From: DASXTS01 sp036505275
GTDB lineage: Bacteria; Actinomycetota; Actinomycetes; Mycobacteriales; Pseudonocardiaceae
NCBI GenBank assembly: GCA_036505275.1
Contig: DASXTS010000273.1
Coordinates: 1-15,394, forward strand
Length of the DNA: 15,394 bases
Direction: 5' to 3'
Within the stretch, counting starts at the first letter, position 1; every line of letters begins with the position of its first letter. A program made the position numbers and the translations under genes. Positions 7,117 through 14,180 of this stretch are shown piece by piece. The notes below the pieces were generated by a model. It was not told the origin of the DNA and did no database searches. It was given only the letters and a program-made list of their open reading frames with translations.

Positions 7117-7451
7117 GCTGCGGCGACCCGCACGAGACCGACTGTTCTGAGGTACTCGCCGAGGTGTGGCTCTACCTCGACCACGAGTGCGAATGCGAAC
7201 GCCGGGAGTTGCTGCGTCAGCACTTGGACGAGTGCTCGCCGTGCCTGGCTCGCTATGGGCTGGAGGAGCAGCTCAAGGAGCTGCTGGCCCGCAAGTGCGG
7301 CGGCGACCACGCCCCGGAGGCGCTGCGCAGGCGGCTGCGCGCGAGGATCCGCACCGTGATGCTGGAGCAGACCGAGGTCACGGTGGACCGCGACGAGGAC
7401 GGCACCACGGTGGAGGTCCGGATGAGGAGCACGGACCTCCACGAGGTGTAG
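7113..7451 (+). CDS. rsrA: RsrA/RshA, zinc-binding redox-sensitive anti-sigma factor of SigH
   Basis: This 112-aa ZAS-family anti-sigma factor binds SigH in its reduced zinc form and releases it when its cysteines form disulfides. The HxxxCxxC motif is H37-C41-C44 (HLDECSPC). C3, H7 and C11 sit at the same positions as in Streptomyces coelicolor RsrA, where C11 and C44 form the trigger disulfide (established knowledge). Extra cysteines are C26, C28 and C62. The start GTG 7113 overlaps the sigH stop (GTGA), so the pair is co-translated, which balances sigma and anti-sigma. The stop at 7449-7451 is 8 bp from the convergent amylase stop. Confidence 0.95.
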   Translation: MSCGDPHETDCSEVLAEVWLYLDHECECERRELLRQHLDECSPCLARYGLEEQLKELLARKCGGDHAPEALRRRLRARIRTVMLEQTEVTVDRDEDGTTVEVRMRSTDLHEV

Positions 7452-7461
7452 CGACCACCTC
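7443..7461. terminator. Short hairpin at the rsrA/amylase convergent junction (candidate bidirectional terminator)
   Basis: GAGGTG (7443-7448) and CACCTC (7456-7461) form a 6-bp stem with a 7-base loop, overlapping both stop codons. There is no T-tract. It is the only structure in the 8-bp gap, so it is offered as a weak terminator candidate. Confidence 0.3.
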
Positions 7462-10252
7462 AGCCGGTCGGTGGCTGGCTGGTGTAGACCGTCGGGTCGC
7501 CCTGCAGGATCCAGACGTCCACGCTGTCCAGTGGCGTGAACGCCCGGTCGCCTCCCGGTTCGCGACCGGTCGGCACGTCGTCCCGGCCAGGCAGGTGCAT
7601 GATGAAGTTGACCGGCTTGGTGTCATCGATCAGCGGGATGTCGTACTCGGCCCAGCCGTCGGCCGAGACGCGGGCCCGCTGCCACGGGTGGCCCCAGTCG
7701 ATCTGGGCGAGCACCGCCGGGTCGACCGCGTCGCCCCACATGTGCAGGCCCCATCCGTCCGGTATCACGCCGTAGTCGCCGGCCGGCCGGAAGTAGTGCA
7801 GCCGCGCCAGGGTGGCCGGTGGCCCGGCGTACCGCACCGTGCGGACCGCGCTGGTGACGGTCGTGCCGTCCGGTTCGGACAGGATGGCCCGGTACGCCAC
7901 CATGGTGCCGGTCGCGAGCCCCAGCGGCGTGAGGTCGTCGAACACGGTGTAGACCGGCGAGGAGTCGTCCGTGCCGATCGGCGTCCACGGGCCGCCGGCC
8001 ACGCTGCGCTCGAAGCTGACCACGTGCGTGGCCCGCTCCGGGTCGGCGACGGCGCGCACCTCGACCGTGCCGCGCACGTTTCGGCCCTCGCCCGGCGCCT
8101 CGATGGTGAGCAGCGGCGGTGGCGCGGTAGTGGCCCGTTGCGCAGTGACAGCGGTGTGCCCGCCGTTGTCCAGCACGACGGCGCGGTAGTCGATCGGCGT
8201 GCCGGTGGGCAGCGAGCTGGTGTCGTGGAACACCCGGTACGGCACGGTGTCGTCGGTGCCGATCGGCGTCCACGCGCCGCCGCCCACCCGGGCGTAGAAG
8301 GTGACCTCGTAGAACGACGAGCCGCCGACATTTGCCGATACCTGCATGCGGCTGCGCGTCTCGGCGGCCGGCGCCGGCGGGTCGAGCGAGATCGACGGTG
8401 CGGCCGCCGAGCGCGGGATCCGGCCGGAGGACTCGTACACCACGGCCGACAAGGGGGGCACGGTCAGCGTCAGCTTGCTGTCGCCGCCGGTCTTCAGCTC
8501 GGCGGCGCCTGCGCCGTACACCAGCTCGAAGGTCCGCTTGGCCACGTAGGTCGGGACGGCGGCAGTCCTGGGCTGCTCGCTGTTGTTCAGCGCGACGACG
8601 TACTCGCGCTGCGCGTTGTGGTCGATCCGGGAGAACGCATAGACGGCGTCGTCGGCATACCGGCTCTGGTGTGCGCCGTCGCGCAGTGCGGTGTGCTCGC
8701 GGGTGAGTGCGGCCAGCTCGCCGATCGACTGGTACAGCGGGTGGGACGGCACGAAGTTGCTCTGCGCGTGGGTGGCGTCGGTGCCGATCAGGTCGTCGTC
8801 GAGGTAGTCGGGCACCTGGCTGGCGAACATCGTCTGCCGGGCGTTCTGGTCGCCACCGGGGCCGGTGAAGCCCTGCTCGTCGCCGTAGTAGATCACCGGA
8901 TTGCCGCGCGAGAAGTACATCAGCTCGTGGGCCAGCCGGTCGCGGGCGATCCACTCCACGTCGCCGGCCCCCGGGTTGTCGGCCTGCACGAACCCGCCGA
9001 TGCGACCCATGTCGTGGTTGCCGAGGAAGGTCGGCAGCTCGTACACGTTCGAGTCGGCGTCGGTGTACCAGTCGTCGCCGGCAAAGAACGACTCGAGCTG
9101 GCTCGCGGACTGGCCGCGCGAGGCGAAGTTGCGGGCGACATCCTGGAACGGGAAGTCCAGCACGGCCTGCATCCGGTCGCGCGTGGTGAACTGCGAGGTG
9201 AAGCTCTTCGATGCGTCGAACACCTCGCCGAACATGAAGAACTCGCTCTTGCCGTGGTCACGGGCGAACTGCAGGATCTCGGGCCCGAACCGCTGCCAGA
9301 ACGCGTCGTCGACGTGCTTCATGGTGTCGATACGGAAGCCGTCGACACCGAAGTCCGCGATCCACGTCTTGTAGATGTCGATCATGCCCTGGACGACCGC
9401 GGGGTGCTCGGTGAACAGGTCGTCGAGGCCGAAGAAGTCGCCGTACTGGGAGTTCTCGCCGACGAACGTGGTATCGCCGCGGTTGTGGTAGAGCGTCACG
9501 TCGTTGAGCCAGGCGGGCCGCTTGAGGTCCTGCTCGGCCGGGTCGAGCACCGGGATGTACGGGAACGATGTGGTCGGGCTCAACGCGGGGAAGGTGCCGG
9601 TGCCGGCGTAGTCCCGGTCGTCGAACGGCGTGCCAGCAGCCGTGCGGTATGGCGAGACATCCTTGGACACGTACGGCATCCGCGCGCCCTGCTGGTAGCC
9701 GATCACGTCCGCGGTGTGGTTGGTGATGATGTCGAAGTAGACCTTCATCCCGCGGGCGTGCGCGGCGTCGACGAGCGCGCGCAGGTCGGCGTTGGTGCCC
9801 AGGTGCGGGTCGATCTGGGTGAAGTCGGTGATCCAGTAGCCGTGGTAGCCGGCCGACGGGCCGTCCTCTAGTTGCACGGCCTTGTTCTTGAAACTCGGCG
9901 TCAACCAGATCGACGTGGTGCCCAGCCCGCGGATGTAGTCGATGCGCTGCCGAAGGCCGACCAGGTCGCCGCCGTTGTAGAAGCCCTTGCGGGTCGGGTC
10001 GAAGCCGGAGACCAGCGGGTCGTCACCCAAGCCGCCGGTGTCGTTGGCCGTGTTGCCGTTCTCGAAGCGGTCCGCCATGACGAAGTAGAAGTTCTCGTCG
10101 GTGACCGGTGCCCGCAGCGAGTGCTCCCCGGCCAGCCCGCCGGGGTTGCCCGGCGGTGGCGCGGCAGCGGCCGGGGCGATGGCGACCCCCGCGCCAAGAA
10201 CGGCGGCCAGCAGGACGGTGGCTCCGGCACGAACGGCGCCGCGAACGGACAT
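7460..10252 (-). CDS. Secreted GH13 alpha-amylase/pullulanase-type glycoside hydrolase with C-terminal pullulanase-associated (CBM41-like) domain
   Basis: This 930-aa extracellular enzyme is predicted to cleave alpha-glucans such as starch or glycogen. Residues 1-31 are a signal peptide (RGAVRAG, a hydrophobic stretch, then APAAAA). The GH13 barrel shows region I DIITNH at 174-179, region II GFRID with nucleophile D309, region III GEVFD with acid/base E343 and region IV GNHD at 411-414. After about residue 640 come two similar beta-rich Ig-like modules, each carrying WTPIGTDD. The last 110 residues (RLHYFRPAGDYG, WGLHMWGDAVDP) resemble the pullulanase-associated domain PUD/CBM41. The start ATG 10252 has an AGGAGGG just upstream. 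A promoter is visible at 10286-10313. The gene has no counterpart in the mycobacterial version of this neighbourhood (recalled), so it looks inserted. Alpha-amylase or pullulanase specificity cannot be decided from the sequence. Confidence 0.92.
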   Translation of the reverse strand: MSVRGAVRAGATVLLAAVLGAGVAIAPAAAAPPPGNPGGLAGEHSLRAPVTDENFYFVMADRFENGNTANDTGGLGDDPLVSGFDPTRKGFYNGGDLVGLRQRIDYIRGLGTTSIWLTPSFKNKAVQLEDGPSAGYHGYWITDFTQIDPHLGTNADLRALVDAAHARGMKVYFDIITNHTADVIGYQQGARMPYVSKDVSPYRTAAGTPFDDRDYAGTGTFPALSPTTSFPYIPVLDPAEQDLKRPAWLNDVTLYHNRGDTTFVGENSQYGDFFGLDDLFTEHPAVVQGMIDIYKTWIADFGVDGFRIDTMKHVDDAFWQRFGPEILQFARDHGKSEFFMFGEVFDASKSFTSQFTTRDRMQAVLDFPFQDVARNFASRGQSASQLESFFAGDDWYTDADSNVYELPTFLGNHDMGRIGGFVQADNPGAGDVEWIARDRLAHELMYFSRGNPVIYYGDEQGFTGPGGDQNARQTMFASQVPDYLDDDLIGTDATHAQSNFVPSHPLYQSIGELAALTREHTALRDGAHQSRYADDAVYAFSRIDHNAQREYVVALNNSEQPRTAAVPTYVAKRTFELVYGAGAAELKTGGDSKLTLTVPPLSAVVYESSGRIPRSAAAPSISLDPPAPAAETRSRMQVSANVGGSSFYEVTFYARVGGGAWTPIGTDDTVPYRVFHDTSSLPTGTPIDYRAVVLDNGGHTAVTAQRATTAPPPLLTIEAPGEGRNVRGTVEVRAVADPERATHVVSFERSVAGGPWTPIGTDDSSPVYTVFDDLTPLGLATGTMVAYRAILSEPDGTTVTSAVRTVRYAGPPATLARLHYFRPAGDYGVIPDGWGLHMWGDAVDPAVLAQIDWGHPWQRARVSADGWAEYDIPLIDDTKPVNFIMHLPGRDDVPTGREPGGDRAFTPLDSVDVWILQGDPTVYTSQPPTG

Positions 10253-10285
10253 GCTCGCCCTCCTCGGGGTGTTAACCGCTCGTGA

Positions 10286-10313
10286 ACCCTACGCACGATC
10301 GGGCGAGTTTCAA
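10286..10313 (-). promoter_or_regulatory. Predicted housekeeping promoter of the amylase gene
   Basis: On the minus strand TTGAAA (10313-10308) is separated by 16 bases from TAGGGT (10291-10286), a good TANNNT -10. Transcription would begin near 10279, about 27 bases before the ATG. Similar GGTGTTGAAAC and GGGTGTTAACC tracts flank it and could be operator halves; this is speculative. Confidence 0.55.
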
Positions 10314-10360
10314 CACCCTTCGCGAGCCTTTGCGACCCTCGCGGCGAGGTGGGGTACGTC

Positions 10361-10435
10361 CTAGGAATTGGGCCGGTTGCCGTGGTTGGCCTTGCTCTTC
10401 TTCCGGTCGCGCTTCTTGCGGGCTCGCTTGGACAT
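10361..10435 (-). CDS. Ribosomal protein bL37 (AURKAIP1/COX24-type small basic protein)
   Basis: This 24-residue gene encodes a peptide beginning MSKRARKKRDRKKSK and ending NRPNS. It is the actinobacterial large-subunit protein seen in mycobacterial ribosome structures and named bL37, often annotated as an AURKAIP1/COX24-domain protein. It is almost entirely Lys/Arg in its first half, as expected for an rRNA-threading peptide. The ATG at 10435-10433 is preceded by AGGAGAT (10447-10441 on the minus strand), 5 bases away, and the stop is TAG at 10363-10361. It lies 108 bp upstream of the amylase start on the same strand and is divergent from the biotinyl protein gene. It is easily missed because of its length. 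Confidence 0.92.
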   Translation of the reverse strand: MSKRARKKRDRKKSKANHGNRPNS

Positions 10436-10597
10436 GCGTGATCTCCTGGCTGATCGTTCGCGCTTGGTTGTTGGCAAGTGTGACATGGCCGGATACGCCG
10501 CCTACCGGCCCGCCCCACGTTCCCGCGGCCACCGGTCGGGCGTGGTTGGATGACGCCGAAGCCGTTCCGCCGTGGACGGGCTGCGAGGAGGGTCGCG

Positions 10598-10903
10598 ATG
10601 GCCGAGGAGATCCGCGCCGAGATGGTCGCCAACGTCTGGAAGATCGTCGCATCGGTCGGCGACGACGTGGACCCCGGCGACGCGGTGGCGATCCTCGAGT
10701 CGATGAAGATGGAGATCCCGGCCATCACCGAGGACGGCGGCACGGTGAGCAAGATCGCCGTGAGCGAGGGGGACGTGGTGCAGGAGGGCGACCTCATCGC
10801 GGTCGTCGAGGAGCCTGGCACGGTCGTCGAGCCGGGGCCCGGGGTCGAATCGGCCGCCGCGCCCGAGCCGGTGGCGGCCTCGGAGAAGACCAATCGCAGG
10901 TAG
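10598..10903 (+). CDS. Stand-alone biotin/lipoyl attachment (BCCP-like) protein, TB7.3 homologue
   Basis: This 101-aa protein has a biotinyl-lipoyl domain (residues 1-71) with the biotinylation motif ESMKMEIP and target lysine K37. Such domains carry CO2 on biotin in acyl-CoA carboxylases. The M. tuberculosis homologue (TB7.3, Rv3221c as I recall) is only about 71 aa and its partner enzyme is uncertain. The extra 30 residues here are rich in Pro, Glu, Val and Ala (EEPGTVVEPGPGVESAAAPE). ATG 10598 was chosen because AGGAGGG (10586-10592) precedes it and because the domain starts there; an upstream in-frame start at 10550 adds a basic, non-homologous leader. It lies 21 bp before pdtaS and is probably co-transcribed with it. 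Confidence 0.92.
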   Translation: MAEEIRAEMVANVWKIVASVGDDVDPGDAVAILESMKMEIPAITEDGGTVSKIAVSEGDVVQEGDLIAVVEEPGTVVEPGPGVESAAAPEPVAASEKTNRR

Positions 10904-10924
10904 GACCGATCCCGGAGCCGCCGC

Positions 10925-12406
10925 ATGGCGACGCTGAGCGAGCTACTCGCCGAGCACACCGGACTGTCCGGTGCGGCCGTCGACCAACTACAGCTGGTAG
11001 TCGCGGAGTGGCAGCTGCTGTCCGACCTCGGCTTCGCCGACTTCCTCATGTGGATTCCGCCCGGCGACGCCATGGAGCGGTTCGTGTGCGTGGCGCAGGT
11101 GCGGCCGACCACGGCGCCGACCGGCCACCCAGAGGATATGGTCGGAACCGAGGTGGCCGCCGCCGATCACCCGCAGCTACGCCGCGCGATCGTCGACGGT
11201 CGGGTGTGCCGCGAGGAGGACCCGCGCTGGCACCACGGTGTGCCGGTGCGCCGGGAGAGCATCCCGGTGCGGTTCGACGGCAGGGTGATCGCCGTGCTGT
11301 CCCGCGAGACCAACCTGGCCGTGCCCAGGGTGCCCAGCCCGCTGGAGATCGCCTACCTCGGCAGCGCCGCCGACCTGTGCCAGATGATCGCCGACGGCAC
11401 CTTTCCGGCCGCCGAGCCGGCGCTGGATGTGCATAGCAGCCCGCGGGCCGGGGACGGCCTGATCCGGGTCGACCCGGCGGGCATCGTGGTCTTCGCCAGT
11501 CCCAATGCGCTGTCGGCATACCACCGCATGGGGCACGCGGCCGACCTGGTCGGCACGCCGCTTGCCGCCCTGACCCGCGAGCTGATCTCCGATCCCTTTG
11601 ACGCCAAGGAGATCTCGCAGCTCATCAGGGCGGCGGTGGACGGCACGCCGAGCATGCGGATCGAGGCCGAGGCGCGTGGCGCGACCGTGCTCTTCCGCGC
11701 GCTGCCGCTGCGCCCGCGCGGTGACCCGGCCGGCGCGCTGGTGCTGGTCCGCGACGTCACCGAGATCCGCCGCAAGGACCGGGCGCTGCTGTCCAAGGAC
11801 GCCACCATCCGCGAGATCCACCATCGGGTGAAGAACAACCTCCAGACCGTCGCCGCGCTGCTGCGGCTGCAGGCCCGCCGCACCTCGGCGCCGGAGGCAC
11901 GGCAGGCTCTGGAGGAGGCGGTGCGACGGGTGGCGTCCATCGCGCTGGTGCACGAGACGCTGTCCACCTCGCTGGACGAGCGGGTGGACATCGACCAGGT
12001 GGTGGACCGGGTGATCCCGATGCTCACCGAGGTGGCCATCACCGAGACCTCGGTCGTGGTGCGCCGCGCCGGGTCCTTCGGGGTGCTGGCCGCCGAGCGG
12101 GCCACCCCGTTGGTCATGGTGCTGACGGAGCTCGTACAGAACGCGCTGGAGCACGCCTTTGCACCGGGCCAGCGGGGTTCCGTGGTCATCTCGGTGGATC
12201 GCTCGGCCCGCTATCTCGACGTGGTGGTCACCGACGACGGCCGCGGGCTGCCGCCGGGGTTCTCCCTGGAGCGCACGGACCGCCTGGGACTGCAGATCGT
12301 CCGCACCCTGGTCGACTCCGAGCTGCGCGGCTCGCTCTCCCTGCGCCGCGCCGACCCCATCGGCACGGAGGCGGTCCTGCGCATCCCGCTGCAACGCCGC
12401 CGCTAA
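10925..12406 (+). CDS. pdtaS: PdtaS-type cytosolic sensor histidine kinase (GAF-PAS-HisKA_2-HATPase)
   Basis: This 493-aa soluble histidine kinase would phosphorylate a PdtaR-type response regulator with an ANTAR RNA-binding output (established for mycobacteria; no pdtaR in this window). Residues 1-155 match the PdtaS GAF-like sensor, followed by a PAS-like domain (about 165-280). The HisKA_2 box is EIHHRVKNNLQ at 297-307, with H300 the likely phospho-acceptor. The HATPase N-box is ELVQNALEH, with DDGRGLP and GLQIVRTLV. There are no membrane segments. In M. tuberculosis PdtaS the GAF motif VCVAQC carries two cysteines linked to copper/NO sensing (recalled); here it reads VCVAQV, leaving only C55. 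C95 is another cysteine. The ATG at 10925 has a weak CGGAG about 8 bases upstream. The gene converges on whiB1. Confidence 0.95.
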   Translation: MATLSELLAEHTGLSGAAVDQLQLVVAEWQLLSDLGFADFLMWIPPGDAMERFVCVAQVRPTTAPTGHPEDMVGTEVAAADHPQLRRAIVDGRVCREEDPRWHHGVPVRRESIPVRFDGRVIAVLSRETNLAVPRVPSPLEIAYLGSAADLCQMIADGTFPAAEPALDVHSSPRAGDGLIRVDPAGIVVFASPNALSAYHRMGHAADLVGTPLAALTRELISDPFDAKEISQLIRAAVDGTPSMRIEAEARGATVLFRALPLRPRGDPAGALVLVRDVTEIRRKDRALLSKDATIREIHHRVKNNLQTVAALLRLQARRTSAPEARQALEEAVRRVASIALVHETLSTSLDERVDIDQVVDRVIPMLTEVAITETSVVVRRAGSFGVLAAERATPLVMVLTELVQNALEHAFAPGQRGSVVISVDRSARYLDVVVTDDGRGLPPGFSLERTDRLGLQIVRTLVDSELRGSLSLRRADPIGTEAVLRIPLQRRR

Positions 12407-12410
12407 CCGC

Positions 12411-12587
12411 GTGTCCGCGGGTCCAGACACGTGTGTCCGCCGGTCCAGACACGTGAGTCCGCCGGTCCAGACACGTGAATTGGCGATCGCGGCACATGCG
12501 ATGAGCCGAAACACCAGACACACGTGTACGAAAACGCGGACACACGAGTCTGAACGCGCGGACACACGTGTACGGGCACGCGGACAC
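12411..12587. repeat. Symmetric palindromic array: three direct plus three inverted 23-bp units
   Basis: The left units at 12411-12433, 12433-12455 and 12455-12477 have a 22-bp period, start with GTGTCCGC (GAGTCCGC in the third) and end ACACGTG. The right units at 12521-12543, 12543-12565 and 12565-12587 are the same unit in reverse complement with the same 22-bp period. The spacer is 43 bp. The whole array is centred on 12499 and could fold into a long hairpin. Most units can also form a small GTGTC/GACAC stem. It begins 5 bp after the pdtaS stop. The function is unknown; candidates are a terminator, a protein-binding array or a mobile repeat. Confidence 0.9.
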
Positions 12588-12609
12588 GCGGGAAGACGGC
12601 TGGAGACCG

Positions 12610-12639
12610 GAGAGCCCCGGCTGAGGGGCCGGGGCTCTC
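12610..12639. terminator. Strong hairpin terminator between convergent pdtaS and whiB1
   Basis: GAGAGCCCCGGC (12610-12621) and GCCGGGGCTCTC (12628-12639) form a perfect 12-bp stem with a 6-base loop. It lies 32 bp beyond the whiB1 stop and about 200 bp beyond the pdtaS stop. No long T-run follows on either strand, which is common for actinobacterial terminators. Confidence 0.8.
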
Positions 12640-12671
12640 GCGGTCGATCTGGTTTGCGAAGTAGCGCGGGT

Positions 12672-12926
12672 CTAGGCGCCGGTACGGGCCCGGGTGCGTG
12701 CGGTGCGCCGCTTGAGGGCACGCCGCTCGTCCTCGCTCATGCCACCCCACACCCCGGCGTCCTGACCGGACTCGAGAGCCCACGCCAGGCATTCGGAGGA
12801 AACGGGGCATCGACGGCAGACGGTCTTCGCCTCGGCGATCTGCAGCAGAGCGGGACCGCTGTTCCCCACCGGGAAGAACAGCTCCGGGTCCTCGTCTCGG
12901 CAGGCCGCGCGGTGGCGCCAGTCCAT
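12672..12926 (-). CDS. whiB1: WhiB1, iron-sulfur WhiB-family transcriptional regulator
   Basis: This 84-aa Wbl protein carries a [4Fe-4S] cluster that in M. tuberculosis WhiB1 reacts with nitric oxide; the holo-protein binds the major sigma factor region 4. The four ligands are C9, C37, C40 and C46 (VCRRCPVSSEC), the spacing of WhiB1. The GVWGG turn is at 58-62, followed by a basic tail (ALKRRTARTRARTGA) that binds DNA. The ATG at 12926 has GAGGAG (12941-12936) 9 bases upstream. The 268-bp upstream gap contains two CRP-like palindromes and a TTGACA. The gene converges on pdtaS, the same relation as in M. tuberculosis (recalled). Confidence 0.96.
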   Translation of the reverse strand: MDWRHRAACRDEDPELFFPVGNSGPALLQIAEAKTVCRRCPVSSECLAWALESGQDAGVWGGMSEDERRALKRRTARTRARTGA

Positions 12927-12999
12927 CGGTTTGTGCTCCTCGCATCTGCGCGCCGGTCTTGGCGCGCCGGTGACGGTCGTGCTTCGTTCCTGAAGTGCT

Positions 13000-13015
13000 T
13001 GTGAATGCTTTCACG
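13000..13015. promoter_or_regulatory. CRP-like operator, proximal site upstream of whiB1
   Basis: TGTGA-ATGCTT-TCACG matches the actinobacterial CRP consensus TGTGA-N6-TCACA at 9 of 10 defined bases. Its centre is about 81 bp before the whiB1 ATG. CRP control of whiB1 is established in M. tuberculosis. Here the site overlaps the tentative -10 region, so it could repress. Confidence 0.65.
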
Positions 13016-13032
13016 AACATGCCTGATGTCAA
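13004..13032 (-). promoter_or_regulatory. Tentative whiB1 promoter
   Basis: A consensus -35 TTGACA (13032-13027 on the minus strand) is followed after 17 bases by AGCATT (13009-13004), a poor -10. Such a weak -10 would suit an activator-dependent promoter. A separate extended -10 (TGGTATGAT, 13103-13095) further upstream, with no good -35, is an alternative. The rest of 13066-13194 holds only a CTGACCT/AGGTCAG inverted repeat (13073-13079 and 13103-13109). Confidence 0.35.
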
Positions 13033-13049
13033 GAGGGAGGCGCCGGTCC

Positions 13050-13065
13050 GGTGATCGAACTCACC
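13050..13065. promoter_or_regulatory. CRP-like operator, distal site upstream of whiB1
   Basis: GGTGA-TCGAAC-TCACC is a perfect 5-6-5 palindrome with the same GTGA-N6-TCAC core as the proximal site, exactly 50 bp upstream of it. Relative to a start near 12997 it would be centred close to -61, an activating position for CRP-type proteins. Confidence 0.5.
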
Positions 13066-13194
13066 CCTCCGGCTGACCTACCCACATTTGCGTAATCATA
13101 CCAGGTCAGATCGATTCAGTCCGGGCGTTTGGCCGGTTGTGTCACGTCAGCCGCAAAGGTTGCAAGTAGGTCACGACGAGCCGATTTGGCCGCC

Positions 13195-14157
13195 TCAGAC
13201 CACGACCGACAGCGCGCACGGCACCGACTCGTAGTCCACCCGGACGTACTCGCCGAGGTAGTCGCCATCGACCTGCAGGCCGATCGGTACCTCGCTGATG
13301 ACCGTGACCCACGGCAAATCCTGGCGTCGAACCAGCCGCCGGCCATGCGGCTCGCCGGTGCGGCGCAGGATCTGTGCGGTGTGCCGCAGCACCGGCAGCA
13401 ACGCGAGGCTGCGCAGCGCGAATAGTCCAAGGCCGTCGTCCTGGCTGCAGCCTGGGTTCATCCGCACCGGGCGGTTACCGGCGAAGGTGTACGGATCGCT
13501 GTTCGCGACGATCGCCAGGTGCACGCCGTGCACCCGCTCCTCGCCGGGAAGTTGGAGGGTCAGGGCCGGGTGGCCGCGGTCCTGCCGGAAGTACGATCGC
13601 ACCGCGGCCAGCACGTAGCGCGCGGTGGTGGCTCGCCGGCCCTGTGCGCGGGCCCGCTCCACCAGCCGAACCGCCACCGCGTCCAGCCCGAGACCGGCGT
13701 TGAAGGTGAACCACCTGAGCAGCGCCGGCTCGACCCGGTCGGCCATGGCAGCGGGCCAGGCGTGCAGGCGGCCGAGTCCGATGGTCCGGCGGCTGCCGCC
13801 CTGGAGCGCGCGCAGCAGGTGCCTGGTCGCCTCGACCGGGTCGCGCGGGACGCCGACGCCGGCGCCGAACACGTTGGCCGAGCCGCTGGGCACCACGCCG
13901 ATGGCCGGCACCGGCAGCGCGCCGTCCACCGCCAGCAGGCCGTTCACCACCTCGTTTACCGTGCCGTCGCCGCCGTGCACCACCACCACGTCCAAGCCGT
14001 CCCTGGTCGCCTGCTCGGCGAGTTGCGCGGCGTGCCCCCGATGCGTGGTGGCCGCCACGTCCAGCTTGAGCTCGCTGGCCAGCGCCGCCGCCAGCACGTC
14101 GCGACCGGCCGGCGTCGTCGAGGTGGCGTGTGGGTTGACGATGAGCAGCGCCCGCAT
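13195..14157 (-). CDS. Diacylglycerol/lipid kinase family protein (DAGK catalytic fold)
   Basis: This 320-aa protein has the DAGK/NAD-kinase-like catalytic fold. The visible signatures are LLIVNPHATS at 4-13, the nucleotide-binding GGDGTVNEVVNG at 62-73, PSGSANVFG at 90-98 and a C-terminal QVDGDYLG segment typical of the beta-sandwich. Members phosphorylate diacylglycerol, sphingosine or related lipids at the membrane with ATP; the substrate here cannot be told. No membrane segment is seen. The ATG at 14157 starts the conserved MRALLIVNP; an in-frame extension to 14271 is an intergenic palindrome read through. A TAGGCT -10 ends 7 bases before the ATG, so the mRNA is probably leaderless. An equivalent gene sits beside whiB1 in mycobacteria (recalled). 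Confidence 0.92.
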   Translation of the reverse strand: MRALLIVNPHATSTTPAGRDVLAAALASELKLDVAATTHRGHAAQLAEQATRDGLDVVVVHGGDGTVNEVVNGLLAVDGALPVPAIGVVPSGSANVFGAGVGVPRDPVEATRHLLRALQGGSRRTIGLGRLHAWPAAMADRVEPALLRWFTFNAGLGLDAVAVRLVERARAQGRRATTARYVLAAVRSYFRQDRGHPALTLQLPGEERVHGVHLAIVANSDPYTFAGNRPVRMNPGCSQDDGLGLFALRSLALLPVLRHTAQILRRTGEPHGRRLVRRQDLPWVTVISEVPIGLQVDGDYLGEYVRVDYESVPCALSVVV

Positions 14158-14164
14158 GAATGGC

Positions 14165-14170
14165 AGCCTA
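14165..14170 (-). promoter_or_regulatory. -10 element of a leaderless promoter for the DAG-kinase-family gene
   Basis: TAGGCT on the minus strand (14170-14165) ends 7 bases before the ATG at 14157. Transcription would therefore start at or next to the start codon. TTGCCA at 14191-14186 could serve as -35, with a short 15-base spacer. An identical TAGGCT serves the divergent gene. Confidence 0.55.
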
Positions 14171-14180
14171 CGGCTGCCTC

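Noticed and set aside
7166..9871. A 901-codon open frame on the plus strand across rsrA and the amylase
   Set aside because: It is antisense to a clear GH13 enzyme and in the wrong frame for rsrA. Its residues are low-complexity Arg/Gly/Val/His with no domain. Long shadow frames are normal at this GC content.
10550..10597. Upstream start for the biotinyl protein
   Set aside because: The added Arg-rich residues are not part of the domain, while a strong AGGAGGG precedes ATG 10598.
12411..12587. Possible CRISPR array
   Set aside because: The units are joined directly without unique spacers, switch orientation halfway and have no cas genes nearby.
12403..13032. Minus-strand frame of about 209 codons covering whiB1 and its upstream region
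   Set aside because: It overlaps whiB1 in a different frame and crosses the repeat array, the terminator hairpin and the CRP-like sites. WhiB1 itself is unmistakable in its own frame.
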